Positions 8,973-17,710 of a DNA stretch of 64,000 bases are shown here, in pieces. The notes below the pieces were generated by a model that saw only the letters and a list, made by a program, of their open reading frames with translations, had not been told where the DNA came from and ran no database searches. Position 1 is the first letter of the stretch. Each line of letters opens with the position of its first letter. The DNA comes from Bradyrhizobium jicamae (GTDB lineage: Bacteria; Pseudomonadota; Alphaproteobacteria; Rhizobiales; Xanthobacteraceae), in assembly GCF_018130695.1 (NCBI RefSeq), contig NZ_JAFCJX010000036.1, forward strand, positions 1-64,000, written 5' to 3'. The position numbers were made by a program, and so were the translations under genes.

Positions 8973-9818
8973 ATGTCGCTGTCCGCCCTCGAATCCACCG
9001 TCAACTCCGCGTTCGATGCCCGCGACGGCATCTCGACCTCGACCAAGGGCGAGGTTCGCGAGGCCGTGGATCATGCGCTCGAGCTGCTCGACAAGGGCGA
9101 GGCGCGCGTTGCCGAGCGCGAGGCCACGGGCAAGTGGAAGGTCAATCAGTGGCTGAAGAAGGCGGTGCTGCTGTCGTTCCGCCTCAACGACATGGGCCAG
9201 ATCGGCGGCGGCCCCGGCAAGGCCTCGTGGTGGGACAAGGTGCCCTCCAAGTTCGAGGGCTGGGGCGAGAACCGTTTTCGCGATGCCGGTTTTCGCGCGG
9301 TGCCAGGCGCAATCGTCCGCCGCTCGGCCTTCATTGCGAAGAACGTTGTGCTGATGCCGTCCTTCGTCAATCTCGGTGCCTACGTCGATGAGGCCACCAT
9401 GATCGACACCTGGTCGACGGTCGGCTCCTGCGCCCAGATCGGCAAGCGCGTGCACATCTCCGGCGGCGTCGGCATCGGCGGCGTGCTGGAGCCGCTGCAG
9501 GCCGAGCCCGTGATCGTCGAGGACGACTGCTTCATCGGCGCGCGTAGTGAGGTCGCCGAGGGCGTCATCGTGCGCAAGGGCGCGGTGCTGGCGATGGGCG
9601 TGTTCCTGGGCGCCTCGACCAAGATCGTCGACCGCGAGACCGGCGAGACCTTCATCGGCGAGGTGCCGGAATATGCCGTGGTGGTGCCAGGCAGCCTGCC
9701 CGGCAAGCCCCTGAAGAACGGCCAGCCGGGCCCGTCGACGGCCTGCGCCGTGATCGTCAAGCGCGTCGACGAGCGCACCCGCGCCAAGACCAGCATCAAC
9801 GAGCTTCTCCGCGACTGA
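8973..9818 (+). CDS. dapD: Tetrahydrodipicolinate N-succinyltransferase
   Basis: 281-residue enzyme that succinylates tetrahydrodipicolinate in the succinylase branch of lysine/diaminopimelate synthesis. The C-terminal half is a left-handed beta helix of hexapeptide repeats (GGVGIGGVLEP, DDCFIGARSEVAEGVIV, AVLAMGVFLGASTKI). The N-terminal helical domain and the family length both fit. It is followed by a terminator hairpin; dapE lies one gene downstream. Confidence 0.97.
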   Translation: MSLSALESTVNSAFDARDGISTSTKGEVREAVDHALELLDKGEARVAEREATGKWKVNQWLKKAVLLSFRLNDMGQIGGGPGKASWWDKVPSKFEGWGENRFRDAGFRAVPGAIVRRSAFIAKNVVLMPSFVNLGAYVDEATMIDTWSTVGSCAQIGKRVHISGGVGIGGVLEPLQAEPVIVEDDCFIGARSEVAEGVIVRKGAVLAMGVFLGASTKIVDRETGETFIGEVPEYAVVVPGSLPGKPLKNGQPGPSTACAVIVKRVDERTRAKTSINELLRD

Positions 9819-9842
9819 ACCTAGTTCGGTCCAAAACCGACC

Positions 9843-9886
9843 AAACTCCGGGCCGCGGCTGATGACCGCACCCCGGAGTTTTTTTG
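9843..9886 (+). terminator. Rho-independent terminator after dapD
   Basis: AAACTCCGGG (9843-9852) pairs with CCCGGAGTTT (9872-9881), and the descending arm runs directly into TTTTTT. This is a clear intrinsic terminator. It also rules out the ATG at 9862 as the start of the next gene. Confidence 0.85.
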
Positions 9887-9888
9887 TC

Positions 9889-10485
9889 ATGGATTGGACC
9901 TGGTACCTTTTCGGCTTCAACGGCCGCATCAACCGCGCCAAGTTCTGGCTCGCGGGGCTGATCATCGTCTGCTGGATGATCTTCCTGGCGCTGATCGTGG
10001 TGGCGTTCGGCGCCCGCAGGTTCGGCTTCTCGGTCGAGGATATCTTCAAGGTCGTCGATCCCGACACCTATCGCCGGCTGTCGCGCGCCGATCTTCCGCT
10101 GATCCTGGCCAAGGTGATCGGCACGCCGCTGTTCACCTGGGTGTTTGCCGCGACCGCGGTCAAGCGGCTGCATGACCGCGACAAGACCGCCTGGTGGGTG
10201 CTGCCGTTCTTCGTGCTGCCCGGCCTGATCAACCAGTTCATGGACCGGGTCGGCAACGACTATGTCAGCTTCGCGCTGGCCCTGATCGCGTTCGTGCTGA
10301 CCACCTGGGGCTGGATCGAACTGCTGTTCTTCAAGGGCTCGCGCAAGACCAACCGGTTTGGTGCCGATCCGCTCTACGTCTCGCCGGCGCAGGAGATGGG
10401 TTGGGATCAGAAGCGCGAACTCGAAATGGCCGCGCAGAAGGCTGGCCCGCCGCCGCAGTGGCGTGTTAAGCCGGGGTATGACTGA
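9889..10485 (+). CDS. DUF805 family membrane protein
   Basis: 198-residue membrane protein with the DUF805 opening (WYLFGFNGRINRAKFW) and about four membrane helices (roughly 25-48, 75-95, 105-125, 128-147). The conserved VKRLHDRDKTAWW segment sits in the middle. The C-terminal about 50 residues are polar. The start at 9889 is chosen because the earlier ATG lies in the dapD terminator. Its stop overlaps dapE. The family has no agreed function. Confidence 0.88.
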   Translation: MDWTWYLFGFNGRINRAKFWLAGLIIVCWMIFLALIVVAFGARRFGFSVEDIFKVVDPDTYRRLSRADLPLILAKVIGTPLFTWVFAATAVKRLHDRDKTAWWVLPFFVLPGLINQFMDRVGNDYVSFALALIAFVLTTWGWIELLFFKGSRKTNRFGADPLYVSPAQEMGWDQKRELEMAAQKAGPPPQWRVKPGYD

Positions 10486-11632
10486 CGCCGTTTCCATCAC
10501 CCGCGACCTCGTCCGCTGCCCCTCCGTCACCCCGGCCGATGCCGGCGCCCTCGGTGTTCTCGAAGACCTCCTGAAGGCTGCCGGCTTCACGACGCATCGC
10601 GTCACGTTCGGCGAGCCCGGCACTGCGGACATCGACAATCTCTACGCCCGCATCGGCTCTGAGGCGCCGCACATCACCTTTGCCGGCCATACCGACGTGG
10701 TGCCGCCCGGCGACGAATCCGCCTGGACGCTCGGTGCATTCTCCGGCGAGGTGAAGGACGGTTTCCTCTACGGCCGCGGCGCCGTCGACATGAAGGGCGG
10801 CATCGCCTGCAGCGTCGCCGCCGTGCTGCAATATCTCATCGACAATGACGGCAAGCCAAAGGGCTCGATCTCGTTCCTGATCACCGGCGACGAAGAAGAC
10901 ATCTCCGTCAACGGCACCATCAAACTGCTGACATGGTGCGCCGAGCGCGGCGAAAAATTCGATCATTGCGTGCTGGGCGAGCCCTCGAATGTCGAGGTGC
11001 TCGGCGACTGCATCAAGGTCGGCCGCCGCGGCTCGCAATCCGGCACGCTGCATGTCGAGGGCAAGCAGGGCCACGTCGCCTATCCGCATCGCGCCTCGAA
11101 TCCGGTGCCCGATATCTCCAGGCTGATCGTTGCGCTCAGCGACGAGCCGCTCGATCACGGCAGCGCGCAATTCCAGCCGAGCAACCTCGAATTCACCACG
11201 GTCGACGTCGGCAACGCCGCGAGCAACGTGATTCCCGGCCAGGCGCGGGCGAAATTCAACATCCGCTACAACGACAACCACACGCAGGAGAGCCTGCGCC
11301 AGCTGGTCGACGATCGCTTGGCAAAAGCCTGCGGCAACCGCATCCGCGCCCACATCGAGTGGATGCCGTCGAACTCGAACGTGTTCGTGACCAAGCCCGG
11401 CCCGTTCACCGATCTCGCCATTGCCGCGATCGAGGAGGTCACCGGCCGCAAGCCGGAGCTCTCGACCTCAGGCGGCACCTCCGATGCGCGCTTCATCTCG
11501 AGCTATTGTCCGGTGATCGAGTTCGGTTTGGTCGGCCAGACCATGCACCAGATCGACGAGCGCACGCCGGTCAAGGATCTGGAGCAGCTGACGAAGGTGT
11601 ATCGCGGCGTGCTGGACCGGTATTTCAAATAG
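10478..11632 (+). CDS. dapE: Succinyl-diaminopimelate desuccinylase
   Basis: 384-residue M20 metallopeptidase-fold enzyme that releases succinate to give LL-diaminopimelate for lysine and peptidoglycan. Metal-site residues appear in FAGHTDVVPPGD (His71), GRGAVDMKGG (Asp104) and TGDEED (Glu139, Glu140). The C-terminal SGGTSDARF motif and the late His (TMHQIDE) are present. The ATG at 10478 overlaps the end of the DUF805 gene; a longer upstream frame is a shadow. Confidence 0.96.
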   Translation: MTDAVSITRDLVRCPSVTPADAGALGVLEDLLKAAGFTTHRVTFGEPGTADIDNLYARIGSEAPHITFAGHTDVVPPGDESAWTLGAFSGEVKDGFLYGRGAVDMKGGIACSVAAVLQYLIDNDGKPKGSISFLITGDEEDISVNGTIKLLTWCAERGEKFDHCVLGEPSNVEVLGDCIKVGRRGSQSGTLHVEGKQGHVAYPHRASNPVPDISRLIVALSDEPLDHGSAQFQPSNLEFTTVDVGNAASNVIPGQARAKFNIRYNDNHTQESLRQLVDDRLAKACGNRIRAHIEWMPSNSNVFVTKPGPFTDLAIAAIEEVTGRKPELSTSGGTSDARFISSYCPVIEFGLVGQTMHQIDERTPVKDLEQLTKVYRGVLDRYFK

Positions 11633-11642
11633 GCACGGTGCC

Positions 11643-11727
11643 GTAGGGTGGGCAAAGGAGCGAAGCGACGTGCCCACAATTCACGGCGTGCTCGTGAGGT
11701 GGGCACGCTTCGCTTTGCCCACCCTAC
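11643..11727. repeat. Palindromic repeat (GTAGGGTGGGCAAAG family)
   Basis: GTAGGGTGGGCAAAG at the left is the inverted copy of CTTTGCCCACCCTAC at the right, with GTGCCCAC and GTGGGCAC arms inside. A second family member lies at 55335-55428. It occupies the gap between dapE and truA; the rest of that gap (11728-11811) holds nothing I recognise. Confidence 0.88.
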
Positions 11728-11811
11728 AATTCCACCACGGCCAATAATCCACCGCGCTCGGCCAGACAAAAACATCGAAAACAACCCCATGCACAGTAGG
11801 ATTGGGGTTAG

Positions 11812-12549
11812 CTAATAATCCACCCGCATCAGATAGAGCCCGTCCGGCGGTGCGACGGGGCCGCAGGCGGCGCGGTTGCGCGCGGCCAAGGCGGCGGCGA
11901 GATCATCGGCGCTCCAGCGGCCTTCGCCGACCCAAACCAGCGAGCCCACCATCGAGCGCACCTGGCTGTGCAGGAACGAGCGCGCCGAGGTCACGATGCT
12001 GATGGCATCGCCCTCGCGCGTCACGTCGAGCTGGTCGAGCGTCTTCTCCGCAGATTTGGCCTGGCACTCGGTGTCGCGGAAGGTGGTGAAATCATGCTTG
12101 CCGAGCAGGCGTTGCGCGGCCGCATGCATCGCGGCCGCATCGAGACGCCGCGGCACCCGCCAGCTGCGCTTGATGTCGAGCGCGAGGTTCGCCCGCGTGT
12201 TGGTGATGCGATAGAGATAGTGCCGCTTCAGGGCCGAGAAGCGTGCCTCGAAATCATCAGGCACGATGTCGGCGGCAAGTACACCGATTGGATTCGGCCG
12301 CAGATGCGCGTTGAGCCCGTCGCGGAAGCGGCCGGGTGGAAAGTGTTTTGCGATGTCGCAATGCGCCACCTGCCCCCGCGCATGTACGCCGGCATCGGTG
12401 CGGCCGGCACCATGGACGCGCACATCCTCGCCACAGATCGCCTTCACCGCGGCTTCCAGCGCACCCTGCACGGTCGGCGCGGTGTCCTGGATCTGCCAGC
12501 CGGAGAACGGCGAGCCGTCATATTCGATGGTGAGCTTGTAGCGGGGCAT
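11812..12549 (-). CDS. truA: tRNA pseudouridine(38-40) synthase TruA
   Basis: 245-residue enzyme that converts uridines 38-40 of the tRNA anticodon arm to pseudouridine. The catalytic motif GRTDAGVHA has its Asp at residue 52. The later elements FTTFRDTECQAK and SFLHSQVRSMVG are also typical. It lies 2 bases downstream of fmt in the same orientation, so def-fmt-truA form a likely translation-related operon on the minus strand. Confidence 0.96.
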   Translation of the reverse strand: MPRYKLTIEYDGSPFSGWQIQDTAPTVQGALEAAVKAICGEDVRVHGAGRTDAGVHARGQVAHCDIAKHFPPGRFRDGLNAHLRPNPIGVLAADIVPDDFEARFSALKRHYLYRITNTRANLALDIKRSWRVPRRLDAAAMHAAAQRLLGKHDFTTFRDTECQAKSAEKTLDQLDVTREGDAISIVTSARSFLHSQVRSMVGSLVWVGEGRWSADDLAAALAARNRAACGPVAPPDGLYLMRVDY

Positions 12550-12551
12550 GG

Positions 12552-13487
12552 CTATGTGAATCGAGCGCCCGATTTCAGCGGCGTGCCGCGCAGGAAATCC
12601 GCTGCCTTCATCCGCGCCTTACCCTCGCGCTGCAACTCGAGCAACCGGATCGCGCCATCGCCGCAGGCCACCGCAAGATCGTCGTCGAGCACCGCGCCCG
12701 GCGCCCCCGCGCCCTTGGCGAGCTCACAGCGCAGCATCTTGACGCGTACGAGAGCGCCCTCGATCTCGAGCTCCGCCCAGGCGCCGGGAAACGGCGACAG
12801 GCCGTGGATGTGCCGCAGCACCTCGCGTGCCGGCTTGGACCAGTCGATCCTCGCCTCCGCCTTCTCGATCTTGGCGGCATAGGTGACGCCGTCCTCGCTC
12901 TGCCTGGTCAGCTGCAGTCCGCCGCGCCCGAGCGCGGCCATCGCGCGGACCATCAGATCGGCGCCGAGCGGCGCCAGCGCATCGTGCAGGTCGGAGGCCG
13001 TCATGCTGTCGCTGATTGGAAGCCGCTCGGCCATCGCGACGTCGCCGGTGTCGAGGCCGACATCCATCTTCATCACCATCACGCCACTCTCGGCGTCGCC
13101 GGCCATGATGGCGCGGTTGATCGGAGCCGCACCGCGCCAGCGCGGCAGCAGCGAGCCGTGCAGGTTGAAGCAACCGAGCGCAGGCGCATCGAGGATTGCC
13201 TGCGGCAGGATCATGCCGTAGGCGACGACGACGGCCGCATCCGCCTCATGCGAACGAAATTCCTCGAGCGCTTCCGACGTCCTCAGCGTCTTCGGCGTCA
13301 GCACGGGAATTCCGAGCCGCCGCGCCTCCTGCTCGACCGGCGTCGGCTGCAATTGCAGGCCGCGCCGCCCGCCGGGCTTTGGCGCGCGGGTGTACACCGC
13401 GACCACCTCATGGCCGTGCGCCACCAGTTCCAGCAGTGTCGGCACCGCGAAATCGGGCGTGCCCATGAAGATCAGGCGGAGAGGCAT
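12552..13487 (-). CDS. fmt: Methionyl-tRNA formyltransferase
   Basis: 311-residue enzyme that transfers formyl from 10-formyl-THF to initiator Met-tRNA. The N-terminal formyltransferase fold starts LRLIFMGTPDFAVP. The catalytic block has Asn108, His110 and SLLPRWRGAAPI. The C-terminal OB-like domain binds tRNA. It lies between def and truA; its product and Def act at opposite ends of the same formyl-Met cycle. Confidence 0.97.
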   Translation of the reverse strand: MPLRLIFMGTPDFAVPTLLELVAHGHEVVAVYTRAPKPGGRRGLQLQPTPVEQEARRLGIPVLTPKTLRTSEALEEFRSHEADAAVVVAYGMILPQAILDAPALGCFNLHGSLLPRWRGAAPINRAIMAGDAESGVMVMKMDVGLDTGDVAMAERLPISDSMTASDLHDALAPLGADLMVRAMAALGRGGLQLTRQSEDGVTYAAKIEKAEARIDWSKPAREVLRHIHGLSPFPGAWAELEIEGALVRVKMLRCELAKGAGAPGAVLDDDLAVACGDGAIRLLELQREGKARMKAADFLRGTPLKSGARFT

Positions 13488-13522
13488 GCGGTCAAACTCG
13501 ACAGAGGTGGGTAGCAGCGAAG

Positions 13523-13561
13523 CAAGACGTGGATGCCCGGGACAAGCCCGGGCATGACGAC
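13523..13561. repeat. Short palindrome (TGCCCGGGACAAGCCCGGGCA)
   Basis: A hairpin with GATGCCCGGG and CCCGGGCAT arms, flanked by AAGACGTG and GACGA. It is the reverse orientation of the left half of the 4805-4928 element. It sits in the fmt-def gap. Confidence 0.8.
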
Positions 13562-13574
13562 TGAGAGAACGGCG

Positions 13575-14102
13575 TCACTCCGCCGCGCGCTTGGCGGCCT
13601 TCTCGAATTTCTTGAACACGCGGTCGCGCTTCAGCTTCGACAGATAGTCGACGAACAGCACGCCGTTGAGGTGATCGATCTCGTGCTGGATGCAGGTGGC
13701 GTAGAGCCCCTCGGCATCCTCTTCATGCAGCTTGCCGTCGTGATCCAGGAAGCGCACGCGCACCTTCGCCGGGCGCTCGACCTCCTCGTAATATTCGGGG
13801 ATCGAGAGGCAGCCCTCTTCATAGACCGACAGCTCTTCCGAACGCGCGATGATCTCGGGATTGATGAAGACGCGCGGCTGCGGCTGGGTCTCGCCATTCT
13901 CGTCGCGCTTGGCGAGGTCCATGGTGATCAGCCGCAGCGGCTGCGCGACCTGGATCGCCGCCAAGCCAATGCCGGGCGCGTCGTACATGGTCTCGAGCAT
14001 GTCGTCGGCGAGCTTGCGGATCTCCGCGGTCACCTTCTCGACAGGCTTCGACACCAGCCGCAACTGCTTGTCCGGCAGGATGATGATTTCTCTAAGTGCC
14101 AT
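13575..14102 (-). CDS. def: Peptide deformylase
   Basis: 175-residue iron/zinc hydrolase that removes the formyl group from nascent proteins. All three family motifs are present: GIGLAAIQV (44-52), EGCLS (96-100, metal ligand Cys98) and HEIDHLNG (His140, Glu141, His144). It is the first gene of the def-fmt-truA group and is divergent from rmuC. Confidence 0.97.
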   Translation of the reverse strand: MALREIIILPDKQLRLVSKPVEKVTAEIRKLADDMLETMYDAPGIGLAAIQVAQPLRLITMDLAKRDENGETQPQPRVFINPEIIARSEELSVYEEGCLSIPEYYEEVERPAKVRVRFLDHDGKLHEEDAEGLYATCIQHEIDHLNGVLFVDYLSKLKRDRVFKKFEKAAKRAAE

Positions 14103-14272
14103 GGGCGCGATTTAAGCTGCCAGAATGTGGGGGTCAATCCGCGCCGGAACCGGTTAAGACGGCCTTAACCACGTTTCTTTACGCGGCGTTAACCACGAAA
14201 ATTAAGTCTCCATTCACCATAAATGTTCGCTATTCGTTCGTGCAAGTCGGCGAATCGGCTACAACCGCCGAT

Positions 14273-15475
14273 ATGAATGAGATTCTTTTCATGGCCGGCG
14301 ACCTGCCGGTCCGCATCTCCGACGCGCTGATCGCCTTCGGCGTGCTGGCGCTGGTCCTGCTGCTGACGATCGCCATCGTGATCGCGCGCTCCGGCCGGCG
14401 CGGCGCGGAACTCGCTGTTGCCCAGACCATCCGCGCCGACGAGCTGGAAGAGCGGCTCGCCGACATGCTGCGGGCCCAGAGCGAGGCCTCGGGCCGGGTC
14501 GACGCCATGGCGCAGGCGCTGGCCGGCCGGCAGGCCGATATGGCAAGGGCGGTCAATGAGCGACTGGACTCGGTCACCCACCGGGTCGGCCAGTCGATGG
14601 AACAGTCGACCCGCAACACGATGGACTCACTCCGCGTGCTGCATGAGCGGCTCGGCATCATCGATCACGCCCACAAGAACCTCAACGAGCTCACCACCCA
14701 GGTGACGACGTTGCGCGATGTGCTCGCCAACAAGCAGTCGCGCGGCGCGTTCGGCCAGGCGCGGATGGAGGCGATCGTCCAGGACGGGTTGCCGAAGGAT
14801 TCCTACGAGTTCCAGTACACGCTAACGTCGGGCAAGCGGCCGGACTGCGTCGTGTTCCTGCCGGATCAGCGCCCGCTCTGCATCGACGCGAAATTCCCGC
14901 TGGAGGCGATGACCGCGCTGCACGATGCGCGCAGCGATGAGGAGCGCAAATACGCCAGCGCGCGGCTGCGCACCGACGTGCTCAAGCATGTCAGCGACAT
15001 CGCCGAGAAATATTTGATCCCCGGCGAGACCCAGGACACCGCGCTGATGTTCGTGCCGTCGGAATCGGTCTACGCCGAAATCCATGACGGGTTCGACGAC
15101 GTCGTGCAAAAGGCCTATCGCGCCCGTGTCGTGCTGGTGTCGCCCTCGCTGTTGATGCTCGCGATCCAGGTGATGCAGCAGATCCTGAAAGACGCCCGCA
15201 TCCGCGACGCCGCCGACCAGATCCGCAACGAGGTGATGCATCTCGGCGATGACCTCGGTCGCCTGCGCGAGCGTGTGCTCAAGCTGCAGACCCATTTCGG
15301 CCAGGTCAACGAGGACGTCCGGCAGATCCTGATCTCCGCCGACAAGATCGAGAAGCGCGCCGGCCGCATCGAGGAACTCGATTTCAGCAAGGCCGACACC
15401 CCGGTCGAAGTCCCCCGCTTCGTCAAGAGCGCGACACCGGAGCTGTTCCCGCGCAAGCTACAGGCGGGGGAGTAG
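14273..15475 (+). CDS. rmuC: DNA recombination protein RmuC
   Basis: 400-residue RmuC-family protein. A single membrane segment at about residues 18-38 is followed by a long alpha-helical coiled-coil region (about 50-150). The conserved nuclease-like RmuC domain follows, with CIDAKFPLEA, LKHVSDIAEKYL and LMFVPSES. RmuC limits inversions at short inverted repeats in E. coli. That is a notable gene to find in a repeat-rich genome, but it is a core gene. The start is the ATG of MNEILFMAGD; the open frame 60 codons upstream is non-coding. Confidence 0.93.
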   Translation: MNEILFMAGDLPVRISDALIAFGVLALVLLLTIAIVIARSGRRGAELAVAQTIRADELEERLADMLRAQSEASGRVDAMAQALAGRQADMARAVNERLDSVTHRVGQSMEQSTRNTMDSLRVLHERLGIIDHAHKNLNELTTQVTTLRDVLANKQSRGAFGQARMEAIVQDGLPKDSYEFQYTLTSGKRPDCVVFLPDQRPLCIDAKFPLEAMTALHDARSDEERKYASARLRTDVLKHVSDIAEKYLIPGETQDTALMFVPSESVYAEIHDGFDDVVQKAYRARVVLVSPSLLMLAIQVMQQILKDARIRDAADQIRNEVMHLGDDLGRLRERVLKLQTHFGQVNEDVRQILISADKIEKRAGRIEELDFSKADTPVEVPRFVKSATPELFPRKLQAGE

Positions 15476-15503
15476 ATTTTGTCTTCGCTCAAGCCAAATA
15501 ACC

Positions 15504-15550
15504 GGTGTCATCGCCCGGCTTGACCGGGGCGACCCAGTATCCCAGAGGCG
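15504..15550. repeat. Left inverted arm around GIY-YIG gene
   Basis: GGTGTCATCGCCCGGCTTGA through CGACCCAGTATCCCAGAGGC. Its reverse complement is nearly identical to the right arm at 15859-15922, apart from one substitution, a one-base indel and an inner hairpin insert. The GIY-YIG reading frame starts 5 bases inside it. Confidence 0.9.
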
Positions 15551-15554
15551 TCAG

Positions 15555-15858
15555 ATGGGAGCACGTAGCTACTACGTCTACATTCTCGCCAGCGGCATCG
15601 GCGGCACGCTCTACATCGGTGTGACAAATGACCTCATCCGCAGAGTCGGAGAGCACAAGCTGAAGTTAGTCGATGGCTTCACCAAGAAGTATGACGTCGA
15701 TCGATTGGTCTATTTCGAGATATGAGGACGTTGAAGAGGCGATCCACCGCGAGAAGCGGCTGAAGAAATGGACTCGCGCGTGGAAGATTTCGCTCATCGA
15801 GAAGCACAATCCGGACTGGATCGATCTTTATCCGGAAATTGCTGCGAGCGGTGGATAG
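15555..15858 (+). pseudogene. Frameshifted GIY-YIG endonuclease
   Basis: The first frame (15555-15725) reads YYVYILASGIGGTLYIGVTN, the GIY-YIG core, through DRLVYFEI and then stops at TGA 15723-15725. The second frame, shifted by +1, continues YEDVEEAIHREKRLKKWTRA and on to IDLYPEI, ending at 15858. Joined, they give a complete ~100-residue UPF0213/GIY-YIG protein, so the gene is disrupted near 15720. The deleted or inserted bases lie in GAGATATGAGG. It is enclosed by inverted arms (15504-15550 and 15859-15922). A programmed frameshift is possible but there is no slippery run. Confidence 0.85.
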
Positions 15859-15922
15859 GCCTCTGGAATACTGGGTCGCCCGGTCCATGTGCGCAAGCGC
15901 GCACAGGCCGGGCGATGACACC
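15859..15922. repeat. Right inverted arm around GIY-YIG gene
   Basis: GCCTCTGGAATACTGGGTCG through GGCCGGGCGATGACACC, including an inner hairpin TGTGCGC-AAGC-GCGCACA. It begins immediately after the GIY-YIG stop. A solo copy of this arm, without a nuclease gene, lies at 40525-40586. Confidence 0.9.
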
Positions 15923-15954
15923 TTTTATGAGGTAGAATCTGCTACCAAAGCCCT

Positions 15955-17316
15955 ATGACCGCTCCGGAAGCTCTCTCTAAACCTGCACCCGCCGCCCCCG
16001 CCTCGTGGCGCGACGGCCTTGCGGTGTATCTGCAGCCGCGCGTGCTGATCGTGATGCTGCTCGGCTTCTCCTCCGGCCTGCCGCTGGCGCTGTCCGGCTC
16101 GACGCTGCAGGTCTGGATGAAGGAGGCCGGGGTCGATCTCGGCACCATCGGGCTGCTGGCGCTGATCGGTACGCCCTACACGCTTAAATTCCTCTGGGCG
16201 CCGCTGGTCGACGCCATCCATGTGCCGCTGTTCACGCGATGGCTTGGGCGGCGGCGCGGCTGGCTGGTGTTCGCGCAGCTGCTGTTGATTGCGACGATCC
16301 TGCTGCTCGCCGTCTCCGACCCCGCGCGCACGCCGGCGTTCGCAGCCTTCGCGGCGCTGCTGGTGGCCGCAGCCTCATCGACGCAGGATATCGTCGTCGA
16401 TGCGTTCCGCGTCGAGAGCCTGCCCGAAAGTGAGCAGGCTGCCGGCATGGCGTCCTATGTCGCAGCCTACCGGATCGGCATGCTGGTCTCGACCGCGGGC
16501 GCACTGTTCATCGTCAGCGGCTTCGAGTCGGCGGGGCTGGTGCGCGGATCGGCCTGGATGTGGGGCTATGTGGTGATGGCCGCGCTGATCGTGATCGGCA
16601 CCATCACCGCGCTCGCGGCGACCGAGCCGCAGCAATCCATCGACGCCGAAGCCGCCACCCATGCGGAGAGCGCGATCAACCGCGTGGTGCTTGCGGCCGG
16701 CGGGGCCTTCATCGAGTTCCTCAGCCGCAAGGATGCCTTCGCGGCGCTCGCCTTCGTCGTGCTGTTCAAGTTCACCGACGCGTTCTCCGGCACCATGACG
16801 GCGCCGTTCGTGATCGACATCGGCTTCTCCAAGGTCGACTATGCCGCGATCGTCAAAGGCGTTGGTCTTGCGGCGACGCTGATCGGTGGCTTTGCCGGCG
16901 GTTTCGTGGCGCGGCGCTATCCGCTGGCGACGAGCCTGTGGATCGGCGGCCTGCTGCAGGCGGTCGCCAATCTGTCGTTCTCATGGCTGGCGCTGGTCGG
17001 CGTCAATCAATGGGCGCTGGCGCTCGCGATCACCGCGGAGAATTTCACCAGCGCGATCGGCACCGTGATCTTCGTTGCCTATCTCTCGGCGCTGTGCCGC
17101 AACCCGCTGCACACCGCGACCCAATATGCGCTGCTCACCGCATTATCGGCGGTCGGCCGCACCTATCTGTCGTCGGGTGCGGGCTTCGTCGCCAAGACCG
17201 TGGGATGGCCGGTGTTCTTCGCGATCTGCATGCTGGTCGCGATCCCGAGCCTGATCCTGCTCGCCTGGCTGCAGCGCCGCGGACATTTCGATGAGCTGGG
17301 GCCGGTGAGGGTCTAG
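15955..17316 (+). CDS. AmpG-like MFS muropeptide permease
   Basis: 453-residue major-facilitator protein with about 12 membrane helices. The opening LLGFSSGLPLALSGSTLQVW, the LKFLWAPLVD loop and the SSTQDIVVDAFRVESL segment are the signature of the AmpG family. AmpG imports GlcNAc-anhydro-muropeptides for peptidoglycan recycling. I saw no adjacent ampC/ampD/nagZ, so specificity is family-level. The ATG follows directly after the GIY-YIG repeat arm, which probably lies within its promoter region. Confidence 0.85.
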   Translation: MTAPEALSKPAPAAPASWRDGLAVYLQPRVLIVMLLGFSSGLPLALSGSTLQVWMKEAGVDLGTIGLLALIGTPYTLKFLWAPLVDAIHVPLFTRWLGRRRGWLVFAQLLLIATILLLAVSDPARTPAFAAFAALLVAAASSTQDIVVDAFRVESLPESEQAAGMASYVAAYRIGMLVSTAGALFIVSGFESAGLVRGSAWMWGYVVMAALIVIGTITALAATEPQQSIDAEAATHAESAINRVVLAAGGAFIEFLSRKDAFAALAFVVLFKFTDAFSGTMTAPFVIDIGFSKVDYAAIVKGVGLAATLIGGFAGGFVARRYPLATSLWIGGLLQAVANLSFSWLALVGVNQWALALAITAENFTSAIGTVIFVAYLSALCRNPLHTATQYALLTALSAVGRTYLSSGAGFVAKTVGWPVFFAICMLVAIPSLILLAWLQRRGHFDELGPVRV

Positions 17317-17696
17317 CGATTCACCAACGTCCATTCCGGCACGGCGACATCGCCGATGTGCCAGGCGGTCTGCGAGCAGAACAGCGCGGTCGCCTTTGCG
17401 GTGATGGTCTTGCCGAGCAGCGGCTTCAGCTGCGTCCTTGCCGCAACCGTCGGCGCGAACAGATGGAAGGTGGTAACGGCCTTGTCATAGTCGCAGAAGT
17501 CGTCGCCCTCAGGCATCGCGCGCGGGGCGCTGACGATCTGGTAGGCCTCGATCCTCGTACCGTTCGGATGCCGCGCGCGCACGAGCCGTAGCACACCGGT
17601 CACCGTATCGCCGTCCTTGATCGGTTCCTGCGCGACCGCAGGGGATGCCAGCAGCGCCAGCCCGATTCCCATCGCAAGAGAGGCGAACCGCAGCAT
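17313..17696 (-). CDS. Small exported protein, paralogue A
   Basis: 127-residue protein with a clean signal peptide (LRFASLAMGIGLALLASPAV, cleavage near AVAQ). The mature part is predicted beta-rich with two Cys (in DDFCDY and ALFCSQ). It aligns along its length with the product of 17711-18166: both share a DTVTGVL/DVLSGEL start, a YQIVSAPR/YQLTSEPR segment, LKPLLGKTI/LKKLVGKEI and a final W-[TS]-[LV]-V. The gene is tail to tail with the AmpG-like gene (4-base overlap). Function unknown. Confidence 0.8.
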   Translation of the reverse strand: MLRFASLAMGIGLALLASPAVAQEPIKDGDTVTGVLRLVRARHPNGTRIEAYQIVSAPRAMPEGDDFCDYDKAVTTFHLFAPTVAARTQLKPLLGKTITAKATALFCSQTAWHIGDVAVPEWTLVNR

Positions 17697-17710
17697 GGCC
17701 AAAGACTCCG

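Noticed and set aside
9862..9888. Upstream ATG of the DUF805 gene
   Set aside because: It lies in the loop and descending arm of the dapD terminator.
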